A stretch of 64,000 nucleotides of DNA from Cryptocoryne crispatula var. balansae (GCA_036172225.1 CM069924.1:9050613-9114612); one strand, 5' to 3'; numbered from the stretch's first letter, positions 1-11,456 are shown. The notes: a model not told the origin generated them from the sequence alone. Numbers and translations: made by a program.

Positions 1-831
1 TTGAATAGTAATATGACATTTATTAATTTATTTTTGTATAGATTAATATAAATTATATATTTTTATTAATCAAATTATTTTTATTTTTATAAAAAATCAA
101 AATTAGGACAAAATTTCAATTTATTCAAAATAAGTTAACCCTTTTCATGATAATAGAAATATCTATTACCAAAATTCACTACCATCGTCACATCATTACA
201 TTTCTTTATACGATCTTATTTTGTGTATGTAAGAAATGCAATGTTAATCACCCTTTTCACAAATTTTGTTATATAATAATTGTCAACACCGCATATTGAA
301 TAGTTGATATTATCTATTTTTTAAAATAAAAATAACATTGCATTCTATTATTTTATTTGTTCGTATTATAATTGTATTTTGTGTAAATATAAATGTTATA
401 TCATTATTAAAGTATGATATAAAATTAAAATATCTAAATATGTATTTACTAAAAAATTAAATAAAGGTAAAAATGAAAGCATCTAAAAATGATAATATTA
501 TTGATAAATCTATTTATTGCTTAGTACTTATTGTTGTCAAACAAGATTCAACAATATAATATGACATCATGATATTTTTACAAATGTGAAATCAACGAGG
601 ATCGAATAGTTTTAGGACATAGTGATGATAAATTACAAAATATTTTTCTAATAGATTCCTGGGTAACATGAAATTTTGACAGCATCTTAATTATATGTAT
701 TCATAAAGTGTTTTCGACTTGATTGTTTATTTGTGTAGTTTTATTTTTAAAATTTATAAATTATATTACGTTATTATAAAATTTAAAAATTTGTTTGGCA
801 TGTATTCATTCAGCTTTGCTCTTACATCACG
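1..831. other. AT-rich intergenic DNA, no gene seen
   Basis: This stretch is very AT-rich and has stops in all frames at short intervals. I see no coding region, RNA gene or clear terminal repeats in it. It ends at the start of a small MITE. Confidence 0.6.
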
Positions 832-1107
832 TAGGGTGTTTGGTTGCACAATAATTTTTTGTACATTTTCACGATAAAAGATTGTATCAAAATACAATGT
901 AAGCTAATCAATAAAATATATTTATCAGGTTTGGAAAGATAGAGATGACAAGATAAAAAATGTGTCACTTGTTTTATTTTGTTCATAAAGTAAAACTCTT
1001 TGAAACCATAAAGTTGTAATGATTGTCAAACACCTCTTATAAGAAATTTGTTACAAAAATATAAAATTGTAATAAAATCCCAATTTATCATGCATACAAA
1101 CATCCCA
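832..1107 (-). mobile_element. Tourist-like MITE, about 275 bp, reverse orientation
   Basis: The left end reads AGGGTGTTTGGTTGCACAAT and the right end is its diverged inverse (ATGCATACAAACATCCCA). The block next to the left end (GTACATTTTCACGATAAAAG) is the reverse complement of the block next to the right end in the copies at 7687-7962 and 52293-54038, so this copy is inverted relative to them. It has no coding capacity. The right flank is TTA, the usual Tourist/PIF target, but the left flank does not match it, so the target duplication has decayed. The family is non-autonomous and would depend on a PIF/Harbinger transposase. Confidence 0.7.
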
Positions 1108-2162
1108 TTATGAAAATTGTTTGTGATATTTTTTCTATATAAAATATAATAAAATAAATAATAAAACTTTGTTGGTTGGGTTAGGTTAAAATTCTTTCTT
1201 TCACAATTTTTAGACTGTCAAGATTTTACATATCTTTAGAATCTTACTTTTTAACGTTTAAGAATTTCAAACTTCAGGGATTTTTGAACTTTTCAAGTGT
1301 TTAATTAGTTTTCATATTTCCAATCTTTTCAAATTTTATTTTTACAATATTTTTGGATTTTCAAGTTTTTAGAGTTTTCCAAATTTTGAATCCCTACCCT
1401 TTCATTTGTTTAATTTAATACCTATTCAGATTTTTGATGTTTCTATAATATATATTTTTTATATTTTTATATTTTTACATTAATTAAAATTCTCTACTTT
1501 GATAATCTCTTTATTTATATTTATTAATTAATCATTTTTATTCACTAAAGTAAGAGTTAGCTACTTCCTAATGCACTACACAACATTATCTTTAATCTCT
1601 ATTATAATGACCAAAGCACATTTGACTTATACTATTTGACTTCGTGTAAATATACATGTTTGGTTTGCAATACAAAATGTTATCATTTGAGCAATTCTCT
1701 CTCTCTCTCTCTCATATTTTATTGAAGATGTTGGGAGTTGAAAGAGTCAAATAAATGAGAAAACTTTGGATTGCAAACCATGTCATCAAAGTAGTTAATT
1801 TAAATCTCATAATATTTTAATGGAACATATTGTGAACTAAGTCATCAAAGTAGTTACTTTTGGACTTTTCACTAAATTTCCAATGTCTCTTGTATTCAAT
1901 TAAAAACATCGAAGTGCTTTTTAATACAAACATAACTAATACATTTTAAATAAATAATCATGAAATCCACAAACTATCTAAAATATTACCTTCAAAATAA
2001 ATTATAATATATTATTTAAACTACGTGAACAGAAGTGTTGTCCCCTCGTCCAATCATCCAATTTTCACCTTTGTTACAAGTGCCTACTGGTATCTGTAGC
2101 CATTTCTGTCTCCACCTCTCGACACCATCTCCAACCCCATCTCCTCACCGTTACCGCCTCCC

Positions 2163-2167
2163 GTCTC

Positions 2168-2239
<72 letters not shown>
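2163..2239. repeat. (CT)n microsatellite
   Basis: About 77 bp of almost uninterrupted CT dinucleotides, with one CG interruption. A shorter CT run lies near 1697-1712. The repeat creates a spurious Ser-Leu open frame. Confidence 0.95.
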
Positions 2240-2241
<2 letters not shown>

Positions 2242-4914
2242 CCTTCATGGTTGGTTTGCTCGGGCGAATGCTATTTGTTCATCCTATCTCCCCCTGATCG
2301 TCTAATCAACATTGAGTCGCTCGATTCGTCCTCCAGTTCTTCTGCCAACAGATCTCCCGTTACTCCGCAAATCCGTCCATCCCTACCGTTACTAAGCGTA
2401 GCCTACCATGCCTTTGGCTGAGGCCGTTTCCTTCTCCAAAAAACCTTCTGTCTCTCCATATACTGTCAATGGCATTCCTCATGTCTCTCTCGTACCCGTT
2501 TTTTCATCTTCTCCTTTACATTTAGCAGTGTCGATCTCCAACATCTGATGGCAGCCGATAGTACCATCCGATCAGATTCTGCTGTTGTGTGATGTGTTAC
2601 CTTCTTCAACGCTTTCTCGTATTGTCAATTAGAGATTTGTTGATGGAAGGTATGTCCTTTAGCATCTCGTGCTTGTCGTTCTTCTCCTTCAATGTCCTGT
2701 TTTCTCATCCCGCCATTATCCTTGCCGTTACTCCCTGGTCGCAACTTTCCTTCGTTAGCCTTCCGTTCCTGCAGAACACGTCGCATCCCGCATAACACCA
2801 TAGGCCCTGCATTATGGGCTTGGTGTATGCACTGGAGAATGACACCTCGTTTATGTAGAAAACACTGCTCTCCTCTCTATGGAAAGTTGCAGTGTTGCCG
2901 TTCTAGAGAAGATTTGCAGAGTGAAGTAAAGAGGACATCTGCAACCTGTGAGACCCCTCCCCTACCTCTCTCTGGTTCATGCCAATTTTTTGCCTTCTCT
3001 GGACTCTGATTGGCTTCATGATTCTCCTCTTTCCTACCATCAGCATCTTAACTTGACATGGTAAGAGGAGTTCTCGCTAGACCTCTCAATGGTGACAATA
3101 GCTGGCCTTGGAGTGCACTCCATGGAGTAGCTTTACCCCTTCCCCTCATGTCCTATGCTTTTTCTTTTATATATGTGATTATATTTTTTTATCTACACTT
3201 CATCGTTCCCTTTTTCTTGGAGCAACTTTACTCTCTTTTCTTATTATTGTTAATAGGTTGGTCGTCAACTTTTGTACTCTACATGAAAAAGAGTCTTGAC
3301 ACACCCAAATGCTACTATTTAAGTATCTAAGGAGACTTCATGGTAATGTTAAAAATGTTTTCTCATTCTGTATATTTTCTTCTTTTTTATATGTGGTTAT
3401 CTTTTTATGTTCTATTTATTTTTCAATACCTTTTCTCTATATGTGTACATTTGGCAATTGAGATGTCTTTAGTCACATACTACATTTCTCGTGTTTTTCC
3501 CTTTACATACGTTGTTAAATTTTTTATCTTTACTTCTTCGTTCCTTTTCCACCACAGGTTACTCTCTTGTCATATTCCTATCCCGCATTTCTCATTATAT
3601 ATGAGAAAGAAGTCAAAGAGTGATGGGTGGGAAATCCCAATTTATTATTCTCCTACCTAGCAAAAAGTGTAACAGAATTAGAATTAGAGGTTTCAAATTT
3701 GGAAATAAATGTCTAACGTATTTTTTGTAAATGCCAATCCAAATGTCCTGATTATATACAATGATTTAAGCTCAGTTTTGTACCATAAATGACTTAGATA
3801 TTTTATTGAAAGTTTCACTCAAAAGAAAGTAACCATTTCCTATAATTAGTATTTTTTGAAATAAATGAATATTTTTAATTTTTTGGTGAATGTAAGATAA
3901 AGCAACTATATTAATATAATTTATAAAGTTTAAAGGACTTAAGTCGATTTGAAATAGGTTCAAAATATGATTAAATCAAATTCATCTAATCTAACTTGCC
4001 ACTTCTTGATTATGACCAAGGTAATCATATCTGAAAATTAAAAAATGTCAGTTCATATTGTAAACCTAAAATGTCAAATGTAAAAATGAAATAAAGTAAG
4101 GTGTAAATTCTTAACTAAAAAGGAAATTCTCAAATTTAAAATTTCTATCTCTGAAGTTTAACTAAAGATTTGAATTAGGCTTTGTAGACCCGATTAGGAT
4201 TTGGAGCAATTTCTATAGGTGTCAGTAGTGGACCAATCCGGAGAATTAGGCTTTGTAAACCCAATTAAGATTTGGATTATTTGTTATTCCTAATCCAATT
4301 GGGATCGGGTGATGTCATCATAAGGTGAGTTTAGTTTAAGTGGAAATTAGACTAGATCTGAATGTTTGTTCTCATTCAAGTTTTTTCGTGTGTCAAAAAC
4401 ATTTGTGCATTGTTATTGTTGACGCAAGAAAATCCCACTTTCTTTCTTTTAGGATTTTTTTTGTAAAGTGGAAAGTTTGTTAGTTAGGTGGGACACGTTA
4501 ACGTTGTCAATTCGGAATCTAACTTACTAGGAATAAAGTAAAATTTGGAAACATATTCCTCACTCATCTCTTTATATAGCTTCTCTGAAATGTATTCATG
4601 CATGAATGGTAATTTATCGTGACTCAGATTTTTGGTGACTAAACAAAAGTTTTGTATCAAAAGCATGAGTGACCTTTTTGTTACTCCATATCTAATTGAC
4701 ATAATATTTTTGTCCTACTTATTTTGGATTGATGTATGGTAATTTATGTTGTAATATTTACTTCTTGCTAGGTTGTGGTAAATGTCTTCATTCTCTGCAT
4801 CTTATTTTGCTTTCAAAATTATCTTCATTTTCATTTGGAATGTACAAGTCTAGAAATATAAAAATATATCATAACTAACTAGAATTAATCAATCTTTACA
4901 TTGGTTGCAAATAA

Positions 4915-4915
<1 letters not shown>

Positions 4916-4963
<48 letters not shown>
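4916..4963. repeat. (AAT)n microsatellite
   Basis: About 16 uninterrupted AAT/TAA trinucleotides in AT-rich DNA. Likely length-polymorphic. Confidence 0.95.
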
Positions 4964-4964
<1 letters not shown>

Positions 4965-5220
4965 TAAAAGGAGTGTTGTTTATAATATTATAAACAATCC
5001 TTATAAATCAAAGTTGTTAAATTCAAATAAATGTCGCTTAAATCAATGTCGGTTTGATTACCGATTTGTGTATATTTGAAAAGTAAACTATAACATTAAT
5101 AATTTGACTAATTTTTATAATGTAATTATCTATCGTAAGAATTTATCTTGATTATCTTATAAATTTATATCTAATTAATATATAATATATTAACTAGCAC
5201 GTGATTTGACTAGTTATTTA

Positions 5221-5720
5221 TATGTTCAAGTGGGGGCTTTATCTCACTGATTTTTCCTCCCTAACTTAAGTCCCATGTGTTTTGTCTTAAATCATGTTTA
5301 ATTTTATAATCAAATTAAAATCAGACATTGAGTTTGATTAAACATCATAGTATAACAATAACTTCTTCTTAAATATTTTTAAATTGAATGATTTCTCATA
5401 GATCTTTTTATTTTTGAGGATCAATAATTAAGATTTTGTGTTCAGCGATATAAATTAGAGATGAAATCAATAATTTTTATCAAATAAAATCAAAGCCACC
5501 ACAGTCATAAGTATAGTTGCTTAAGATTACATTAAAATGTTTTAGATTTTAATAATTAATGCTAAATATAAAATGTAGCCGTAATTTTAAATAATATGGT
5601 ACACTCTCCCTTTCTTGTCCAGCTGGTCACTAGTTTAAATTAAGGGATCTAAGACTACTCATCTATTTTATATGATAATTATGCACAACTGCTACTTAAC
5701 TAAGCAAAGAGTAGAATAAT
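5221..5720 (+). repeat. Dispersed repeat, copy A (unoccupied at TAA)
   Basis: This segment is a diverged relative of 52032-54110. Shared landmarks are TTCAAGTGGGGG near the left end, TTTTAGATTTTAA, and TTTAAATTAAGGGATCTAA followed by GACTA(C/T)TCATC. At 5647-5655 the sequence GGATCTAAGAC is continuous. In copy B the same place is split by a Tourist-like element flanked by TAA on both sides. The repeat class itself is not recognised and it has no coding capacity. Confidence 0.75.
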
Positions 5721-5774
5721 CAATATATATAAGAGACAGAAGATGATTAGTCTGCCACACTAGAAAAAGAGTAA

Positions 5775-6642
5775 AGGCTCCGTTTGATTAGGCTTATTGA
5801 AGCTCTTAACTCTGAATCGGTCAGTGTTCAGATGTTTAGGAACGTTCGATAAAATAACTGAACCCCCCTCTAAACTAAGCTCTGAAGTCTTAATATCATC
5901 TGATCCATTCAGATCGGCGCCCTAGCTTTTTCATTTTCAGACGCCGTCTCGCTCGTCCGCGCGGTCGCCCCCGAGATCGACATCGCAGCTGATCGTGTCC
6001 ATCCGGTCGGGCATGCGCGGAGGGGGGGCTCCGGCGGGGGCTGCGTGCGGGGGGGGGGGCGCTCCGGCGGGGGACTGCGCGGAGGGGCTGCGTGGAGGCG
6101 GGGGGCTGCGCGGAGGGGCTGCGCGGAGGCGGGGAGCCTGCGCGGAGGGGGGGGCTCCGGCGGGGGGCTGCGCGGAGGGGGGCTGTGCGGGGGGCTCCGG
6201 CGGGGGCTGCGCGGCGGGGCTCCGGCAGGGGCCCGTGCGGAGGGGCGGGGGGGACTGCGCAGAGGGGGGCTGCGCGGAGGGGCTGCGCGGCGGGGCTCCG
6301 GCAGGGGCTGCGCGGAGGGGCGGGGGGACTGCGCGAGAGGGGGGGGCTGCGCGGAGGGGCTGCGCGGGGGGAGGGGCTGCGCGGAGGGGGGAGGGGGGCC
6401 TGCGGGGAGGGGGGGACGCACGGGGGCTCCGGACGGGGAGGGGGGTGCGCAGCGGGGGGACGCGCGGCGCTGCGAGGGGAGGGGGGACGCCGCATGGGAA
6501 AAGTGATTGATTCAGATTTTTTATCAAACAACCTAAAGCACTTATATCTAAAACAAATTAAGTACTTTTTTACCACTCATTAAGAGGTTAGATGTAAAAT
6601 TAAGAGTTTATATTTTCAGATTAAGCCTAATCAAACGTCACC
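5775..6642. mobile_element. Family A TIR element with GC-rich core
   Basis: The inverted ends are GGCTCCGTTTGATTAGGCTTA on the left and, read from the right, GGTGACGTTTGATTAGGCTTA. TAA stands on both sides (5772-5774 and 6643-6645), which suggests a 3-bp target of the PIF/Harbinger type, although one extra A on the left leaves the exact edge uncertain. The arms are AT-rich while the core is extremely GC-rich. The element encodes nothing recognisable. A second copy at 7967-11975 is interrupted by a larger transposon. Confidence 0.7.
6010..6490 (+). repeat. GC-rich G-run minisatellite inside the family A element
   Basis: A run of diverged short units built on GCTGCGCGGAGGGG and GGCTCCGGCGGGG. 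Runs of four to nine G on the plus strand recur throughout. Long open frames occur in several frames on both strands, as expected for a GC-rich short repeat lacking stops. The proteins would be Arg/Gly/Ala or Pro/Ser/Arg strings and are not credible genes. Confidence 0.9.
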
Positions 6643-6645
6643 TAA

Positions 6646-7683
6646 GTCATCACCATTGAGCAAAAAGTCATCACTAAAATGTTCCGGCGGAGGTTAGAAA
6701 GCCCTCAAAAATTTGTCGCAAAAAATCTATCCCCAAAGATGTATTAGCGATGGTTCGGAAGATGCACCACCAATAAATACATTAAGAATGGTTGACAATT
6801 ATCTCTACTAAATAATTAGTGATGACTTTTAACTATCATTAGAGTAGCCAAAGATGCACACACTAGTTTTTTAATTACTTTGATGATAACTTTTGGTTGT
6901 TGCCAATATTAAGTTAGATAACTGTAGTTGTTGCTAATAATTTGGTGAAAAAAATATTTAATTTTAAAAATTTTAAATTTATAATACATATAATTTTGCA
7001 CAACACATGTAATCTATAAAAGAATTCCAAGACATGCAACCACGAGTACAATACACATATTCAACTCAACCTATTTGACTTATACACCTCTAACCTTTAT
7101 AAGTGAGAGGGCTATTGTTTTTTATTTGTGTCCTAATTCCAAATTCTTTCATCGCTCTATGTATACTTAGTGCCATTTACTTTGGCTTAATTTGAAATTT
7201 TAATAAAATATCAGAATTAAACTTTGGCTTGATTAAGATGTAAGTGATTTTTTTAATAAAAGATGGGAATTAAACTCTTATTTTAAATATTTGAAAATAT
7301 TATTTACATTTTTAAGCACAAACGTACCTAATTATTAATATATGTTAATCATTATATTTAAAATTCTATATGAAAAGTGATTTTTTAAAAGTTCTATTCA
7401 CGCTCTTTCGTGTTGAGCATATGCTAAACTCAGATTTAAGGCTTGTTTGAAATTCCATTAAAAATGATTTTTGCAAGGTAAACAATTGTTTGATATACTG
7501 GATTTTGATGTTTGTTATTAAGATATATGTTAATGGCTACTTTATTTTCTTATACTAAACTACAAAATCAACTTTATAAAATTGGTTTAGAATGAGCATA
7601 TTTTTATGTTAACTATTCTCTTAAATGGGCATATTTGATGATAGTTAACATTCTTAAAACATATATTTGTATCTTAAGTCTAA
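6646..7683. other. AT-rich DNA, no gene seen
   Basis: AT-rich, stop-rich sequence between two transposons. I see no coding region, tandem repeat or paired termini. Confidence 0.55.
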
Positions 7684-7686
7684 TAT

Positions 7687-7962
7687 TGAGGTGTTTGGTT
7701 GCATGATAATATAGTTTTTTATTTTAACTTTTAAAAATTGTAAGAAAATTTGTTAAAAGTGATCACCGGTAACCATGTCAATTTTATGTTCTGAAAGTGA
7801 TTTTCTTCTTTGACAAAAAAAGAGGATCTCACTTCTCTTTTTTATCCGGTAGTATCCCACTTTGTTATCACATCTGTCTGAACGTGATAATTTTATTTTT
7901 ATTTTATGATAATTGTTTATCATGAAAATGTACAAAAAATTATCGTGCAATCAAATACCTCG
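7687..7962 (+). mobile_element. Tourist-like MITE, 276 bp (uninterrupted family member)
   Basis: The ends are TGAGGTGTTTGGTTGCATGA and, read from the right, CGAGGTATTTGATTGCACGA. TAT flanks both sides (7684-7686 and 7963-7965). The inside matches the outer element at 52293-54038 from end to end. At the point where that copy carries a 1.4-kb insertion (after GGCAACC), this copy reads straight through (GGTAACCATGTCAATTTTATG). It is non-autonomous. Confidence 0.85.
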
Positions 7963-8985
7963 TATGATTACGTTTGATAAGGCAAATTAAACATCTTATA
8001 TCCGAAACGGTCATGTATCAAATATTTGATGATGTTTGGTAATACAACTGAACTAGAGTCTAATCGAAGGTTCGAAATTTGAAAATTGTTCTGAGCTATT
8101 CAGTTATTGGATATTGCGACGGTGCGGTCTCCACCAAGATTGATGCATAACCAACTTTTAACGTCCGGAGGATGTCCCTCTCAATGCAATGATTTGACAA
8201 TTAAAATTTAGTTATATTTTTTATTAGAATAATAGGGAGTTTATTTCAAACCCAACGTTGGTGTTACCTCCATGCACATGTTTAATTTTAAAAATATCAT
8301 CATTAATTTTGTCATAAACATATGATTTCAAACATAAATGCAGTGATGGTATTTCTCTCCTGTTGCAATCTCCAGAGATTTTAGTTTACGATTTATCTTC
8401 TTATTTAACGTATTTTTAAATATTTAATTTTATAACTTATTTAAAATATTTTAATATTAATATTTAATAAAATATTATACATGCCAACCTTTCATATTTG
8501 AAAGATGGTCTAGATTGTATGTTTTCCTTTGTTAACATATATATTTTATTGTGTATATATACTTGATGTCCATTCATCTTAATAAGATATTAATTCAAAT
8601 ATTTTGTCAAACGACCTCCATCACTTATCTCTAATCAAGTTTAGTACTCTTTTTTCGACGTGTTAAGCGATTAGACATGAACTTAATGGGGTGTTTGGTT
8701 GCATTTTAATTTTTAAAAAGGTTTCACGATAAAAAAATAAAATATAATATCAAACAAGATAATTTTTAAAAGTGAAAACGTGACAATGAATGTGTTTGGC
8801 AAAAACATTTTAATTTTTAAAAATGATAATGAGGTGTTTGGTAGCATGTTAAATTAAATTTTCATCAATTTCATAAACATCAAAAAACAAGTATTTCATG
8901 CCACACAAATTTAAAAATTCACAAGACGAAGGAAATGACAAAATATTCATGTCATATAAGAATTTAATCATCTAAAAATATATAA

Positions 8986-9100
8986 TTACAATCTACGACG
9001 TCTAACATAATCTTTCCATATTTCTTTGGCTATATTATCTCGAAGAAACTTTTCAATACGTCTTTGCTCATTTGTGCTTGAATTGCTTCTAACTGCTGAA
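8986..9100 (-). pseudogene. PIF/Harbinger-like transposase, C-terminal tail fragment
   Basis: Read on the minus strand, an open segment ends in FLRDNIAKEIWKDYV, a few arginines and a stop. A terminal R-D-x-I/L-A-x-x-(M/I)-W-x-x-Y pattern is what I expect at the end of plant PIF/Harbinger (ALP1-like) transposases. The fragment is short, so the assignment is tentative. It fits the Tourist-like ends and TAA target of the host element and could mark descent from an autonomous parent. Catalytic DDE residues are absent. Confidence 0.45.
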
Positions 9101-9392
9101 TGTATATTTATTTGTGAATATTGTAATTTTATCATGATTGTCAGACACCTTTAAATCTGCTACAAAAAATATTTTACGAGGAGAAAACCATTCTACCATG
9201 CAAGCAAATTATCATCGGCTTGTCATGCGTAAAGCTCCTTTATGACGATTCCCGCATATGAATATATATGATGATGTGTCCGGGGTTTGTCTTCATTGTC
9301 GGTTTTTCTATTACATCCGTTATACCATACGTAGTTACGTGCACCCATTTGTACAGATTTCTTCCTCGACCGAAGCAATCGCTTCGGAGCCA

Positions 9393-9900
9393 CTATTTAA
9401 TAAAATGCCTTGTAAGAAAAAAAACAAAAATGATAAAAAAATGGTAAAATAAAAAGAATACCACATCAACCGTTAGATATGTAGTTTGCCTTGCACGTTG
9501 AGCTGAGACTCCGGGGTGAGCAGGAGAGATGGTCGTGTAAGGAAACACTGAACCAAGCAGCTCCTCAGGATCATTTGCTTTGTCATTCATTCAAGCGGTG
9601 CCGGTTATCAATTTCTCCCGTTGGTCTAACTTCTTGATCTTAAGGAGGCCAAGAAGGACTTGAGCTCCAAAAAATGCGCATAACGCGTATCCAAAATGGC
9701 GAGTCTGATGAAAGATTCAAAAAAGAGAAGAAAAAAAATAAAAAGAAAACCATGAGAAACTCAAAGCCGAGGGAAAGATGCATCAAGTAGGAGGCTTTGC
9801 TTACCCGAACAGAGTTGAAGTACAAAATAGTGGCGAGGTTCACTGTGCTCCCCGCTACTACAAATTTCTCGCCCACCCACCATATCGTTGTTTAGTATGT
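9393..9900 (-). pseudogene. Unidentified exon-like fragment(s) inside the Pack element
   Basis: On the minus strand, an open segment with the motif VNLATILYFNSVR (about 9800-9875) is followed by a GTAAGC donor-like site, a T-rich tract and a TTTCATCAG acceptor-like site near 9707. Beyond that lies another open segment with ALCAFFGAQVLLGLL, hydrophobic in one frame. The layout resembles two exons and an intron of a captured gene. I do not recognise the protein, and the reading frame across the proposed splice is unproven. Confidence 0.3.
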
Positions 9901-9965
9901 GTTTTCTTTGTTGATTTCATTAACATTCAGCTACAAAAATATATGGCTCACAAATAAAAGGAAGG

Positions 9966-10034
9966 CAACCATGGGCTAGCTAATACGTATTGGAAAGCTT
10001 CTTCGAGATAATATACATTCAACCATGGGCTAGC
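9966..10034. other. 39-bp filler flanked by a 15-bp direct repeat
   Basis: CAACCATGGGCTAGC occurs at 9966-9980 and again at 10020-10034. The 39 bp between include about 31 bp that are a near-perfect inverted copy (2 mismatches) of 9031-9061, inside the transposase-tail fragment. This looks like templated filler copied during repair of a staggered break. Confidence 0.65.
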
Positions 10035-10112
10035 GTTTAACTGCTGTCTATTTTCCCTTTGATCGCTTTTATATCATGTTATGAATCACCAGTCGTAGAA
10101 TTCATAACATAC

Positions 10113-10164
10113 CTTTTCGCTCCCTTAACAATAAAATAACCACCAGGATCAAGAGGGCATTCAC
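10113..10164 (-). pseudogene. Captured exon of RNA polymerase III second-largest subunit (RPC2)
   Basis: Minus-strand sequence encodes GECPLDPGGYFIVKG, the signature of the second-largest RNA polymerase subunit. The C-P-L-D-P wording matches the Pol III form (RPC2/NRPC2) rather than Pol II, where family members read closer to GECxxDxGGYFIINGSEK. The match stops abruptly at a TTTTACCTAG acceptor (10165-10166) and a GTATGTTATG donor (10111-10112). The piece is therefore a 52-nt exon with native intron edges, meaning genomic DNA rather than cDNA was captured. The tail GAGCGAAAAG appears one nucleotide short of the expected G-T-E-K codons, a frameshift. It cannot give a functional polymerase subunit. 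Confidence 0.75.
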
Positions 10165-10687
10165 CTAGGTAAAAGACACAAGACTCATCATTCGAAAACT
10201 AAGGTAAGTATCAAACGAAGTACATTGAAAAGAATATTGCGGGCAAGAATTCATGGAAGGGATGAAGCATCAAAATTTGTGACAAATGACATTTTCAGTA
10301 TGGTATTTGATTAAATAAACTATAAAATTATGGCATTGATTAAATAAACTGTAAACTTACTCTTCGTAGCAATGAAGTGTTTAGGGTACATGAGAAGCAT
10401 GAGAGAGAGAGAGAGAGAGAGAATCACCAAACGAAAGAAGTTCCTCTCTAAAAAAATCAAAGGTTTTTTACCTATTGGCCCGTGCAATTTACCAAAATTG
10501 CATCTGACTAAAATAGCCAAGACTACTAAAAACCCAAAGTAGTCAGAAAATTGCCATTAGCTTTGTAGGTCAATAATCTCGTACCAAACCAATGTCCAAT
10601 TGTACTATATGACAATTGGCTACCCAAGCTTCTATTATCCGGTGTGCCAGTAGAGAGCTAGTCCTCATTTTTTGAAACTAAAAGATA

Positions 10688-10962
10688 TCATGATTTCCCA
10701 ATTAAAAGCAGCACAAGGAACCCAAAGTATGTTGGTGGAAGCACAGCCAATCCCATGAATTTTCCTACTGGACTAAGTGGTATTGAGATTCCCAGCATGA
10801 AAACAACTATTGTTGAGCAGAGAAGAGGCTTTGATGCCATATCACAGTATAAAAGGTATTTTTTGTGTTCTTATCACTTGGATGTTGAGAATGTTGCATA
10901 AGAAGACCTTCAATGAACCATGCCGAACGAAAAGCTTGTATTCGAGGACTTGTGGCATTTTT
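10688..10962 (-). pseudogene. Captured C-terminal fragment of MgtA-like (P3B) Mg2+ P-type ATPase
   Basis: Minus-strand reading begins KNATSPRIQAFRSAWFIEGL, shifts frame to VIRTQKIPFI, and shifts again to GISIPLSPVGKFMGLAVLPP and TYFGFLVLLLIGK before a stop. This order (W-F-x-E-G-L-L, then I-R-T-x-K-I-P-F-I, then a hydrophobic helix with I-P-x-S-P, then a final L-P-x-x-Y-F helix) is that of the last membrane segments of bacterial MgtA/MgtB Mg2+-transporting ATPases. Two frameshifts and the absence of the phosphorylation domain make it a dead fragment. I infer capture from a nuclear gene of the MgtA family; bacterial contamination is unlikely because it is embedded in a plant transposon. Confidence 0.75.
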
Positions 10963-11040
10963 TATTGTCTCCCGGAAGTCATCTTGGTTGAGGAGCTCTA
11001 GGTCCTGGACCTTTAACTTCATGAGTTGTGTTAACTCTAA

Positions 11041-11456
11041 CCTAATCTTGGTTGAGGAGCTCTAGGCCCGGATTGGGTTGGGAGAGGCCGATCCCTTACG
11101 TATACGTCCGAATCGCCTTAGATCTAGCTAGAGCTGAAATTGGTTCATTTAGGCCAATCCCCGAGCCAAGATTGTCTCGATTCCAAACAATCAATTGAGT
11201 TGGCTCAATATGGTCCAAACCCAATTTGGACCGCGCCACCCCCCCCCGGCGGCGGGCGGTGGCTCCGATCAAAAAACAAGCCTCCACGCCGGTGCCGGAT
11301 ACGGCCAAGACGTACCTTTTCCCCACCCGGTTGCCCACGTTCCCTCCCGTCGAGGAGGATGCCTAACAATCAGGATGCCAGGATTGACTCAACTTGGCGA
11401 TTATTCAATTCGTCTGATATTGAGTAAAGGCACCACAGCGCCGGGAGGAGAAGGCC
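11041..11456. other. Non-coding part of the Pack element
   Basis: A 25-bp segment (ATCTTGGTTGAGGAGCTCTA and onward) is directly repeated at about 10980 and 11044. The remainder includes a C-run (about 11231-11241) and no recognisable coding sequence. Confidence 0.5.

Larger units (their letters stand above)
1108..5220. other. AT-rich intergenic DNA with low-complexity relics
   Basis: No gene is recognised. Open frames around 2035-3660 come from a C/T-rich stretch containing a CT microsatellite; their proteins are low-complexity Ser/Leu/Pro or Phe/Leu strings matching no family I know. A 34-bp segment (GAATTAGGCTTTGTAGACCC and onward) occurs twice, at about 4173 and 4241, as a diverged direct repeat. 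The rest is AT-rich with no terminal repeats I can pair. Confidence 0.5.

Noticed and set aside
2035..2421. 128-codon open frame
   Set aside because: Its middle is the CT microsatellite read as Ser-Leu repeats, and the flanks match no family.
3058..3660. Hydrophobic open frames that could look like membrane proteins
   Set aside because: T-rich DNA gives Phe/Leu-rich frames by composition; no start context, homology or conserved motif.
5896..6583. Several open frames of 150-226 codons on both strands in the GC-rich block
   Set aside because: They overlap in five or more frames and encode Arg/Gly/Ala or Pro/Ser/Arg strings set by the G-run repeat. They lie inside a MITE with no start context or domain.
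10688..10962. Bacterial contamination as source of the ATPase fragment
   Set aside because: The fragment sits inside a complete plant transposon with target duplication, beside an intron-flanked plant Pol III exon, and the base composition matches the surroundings.
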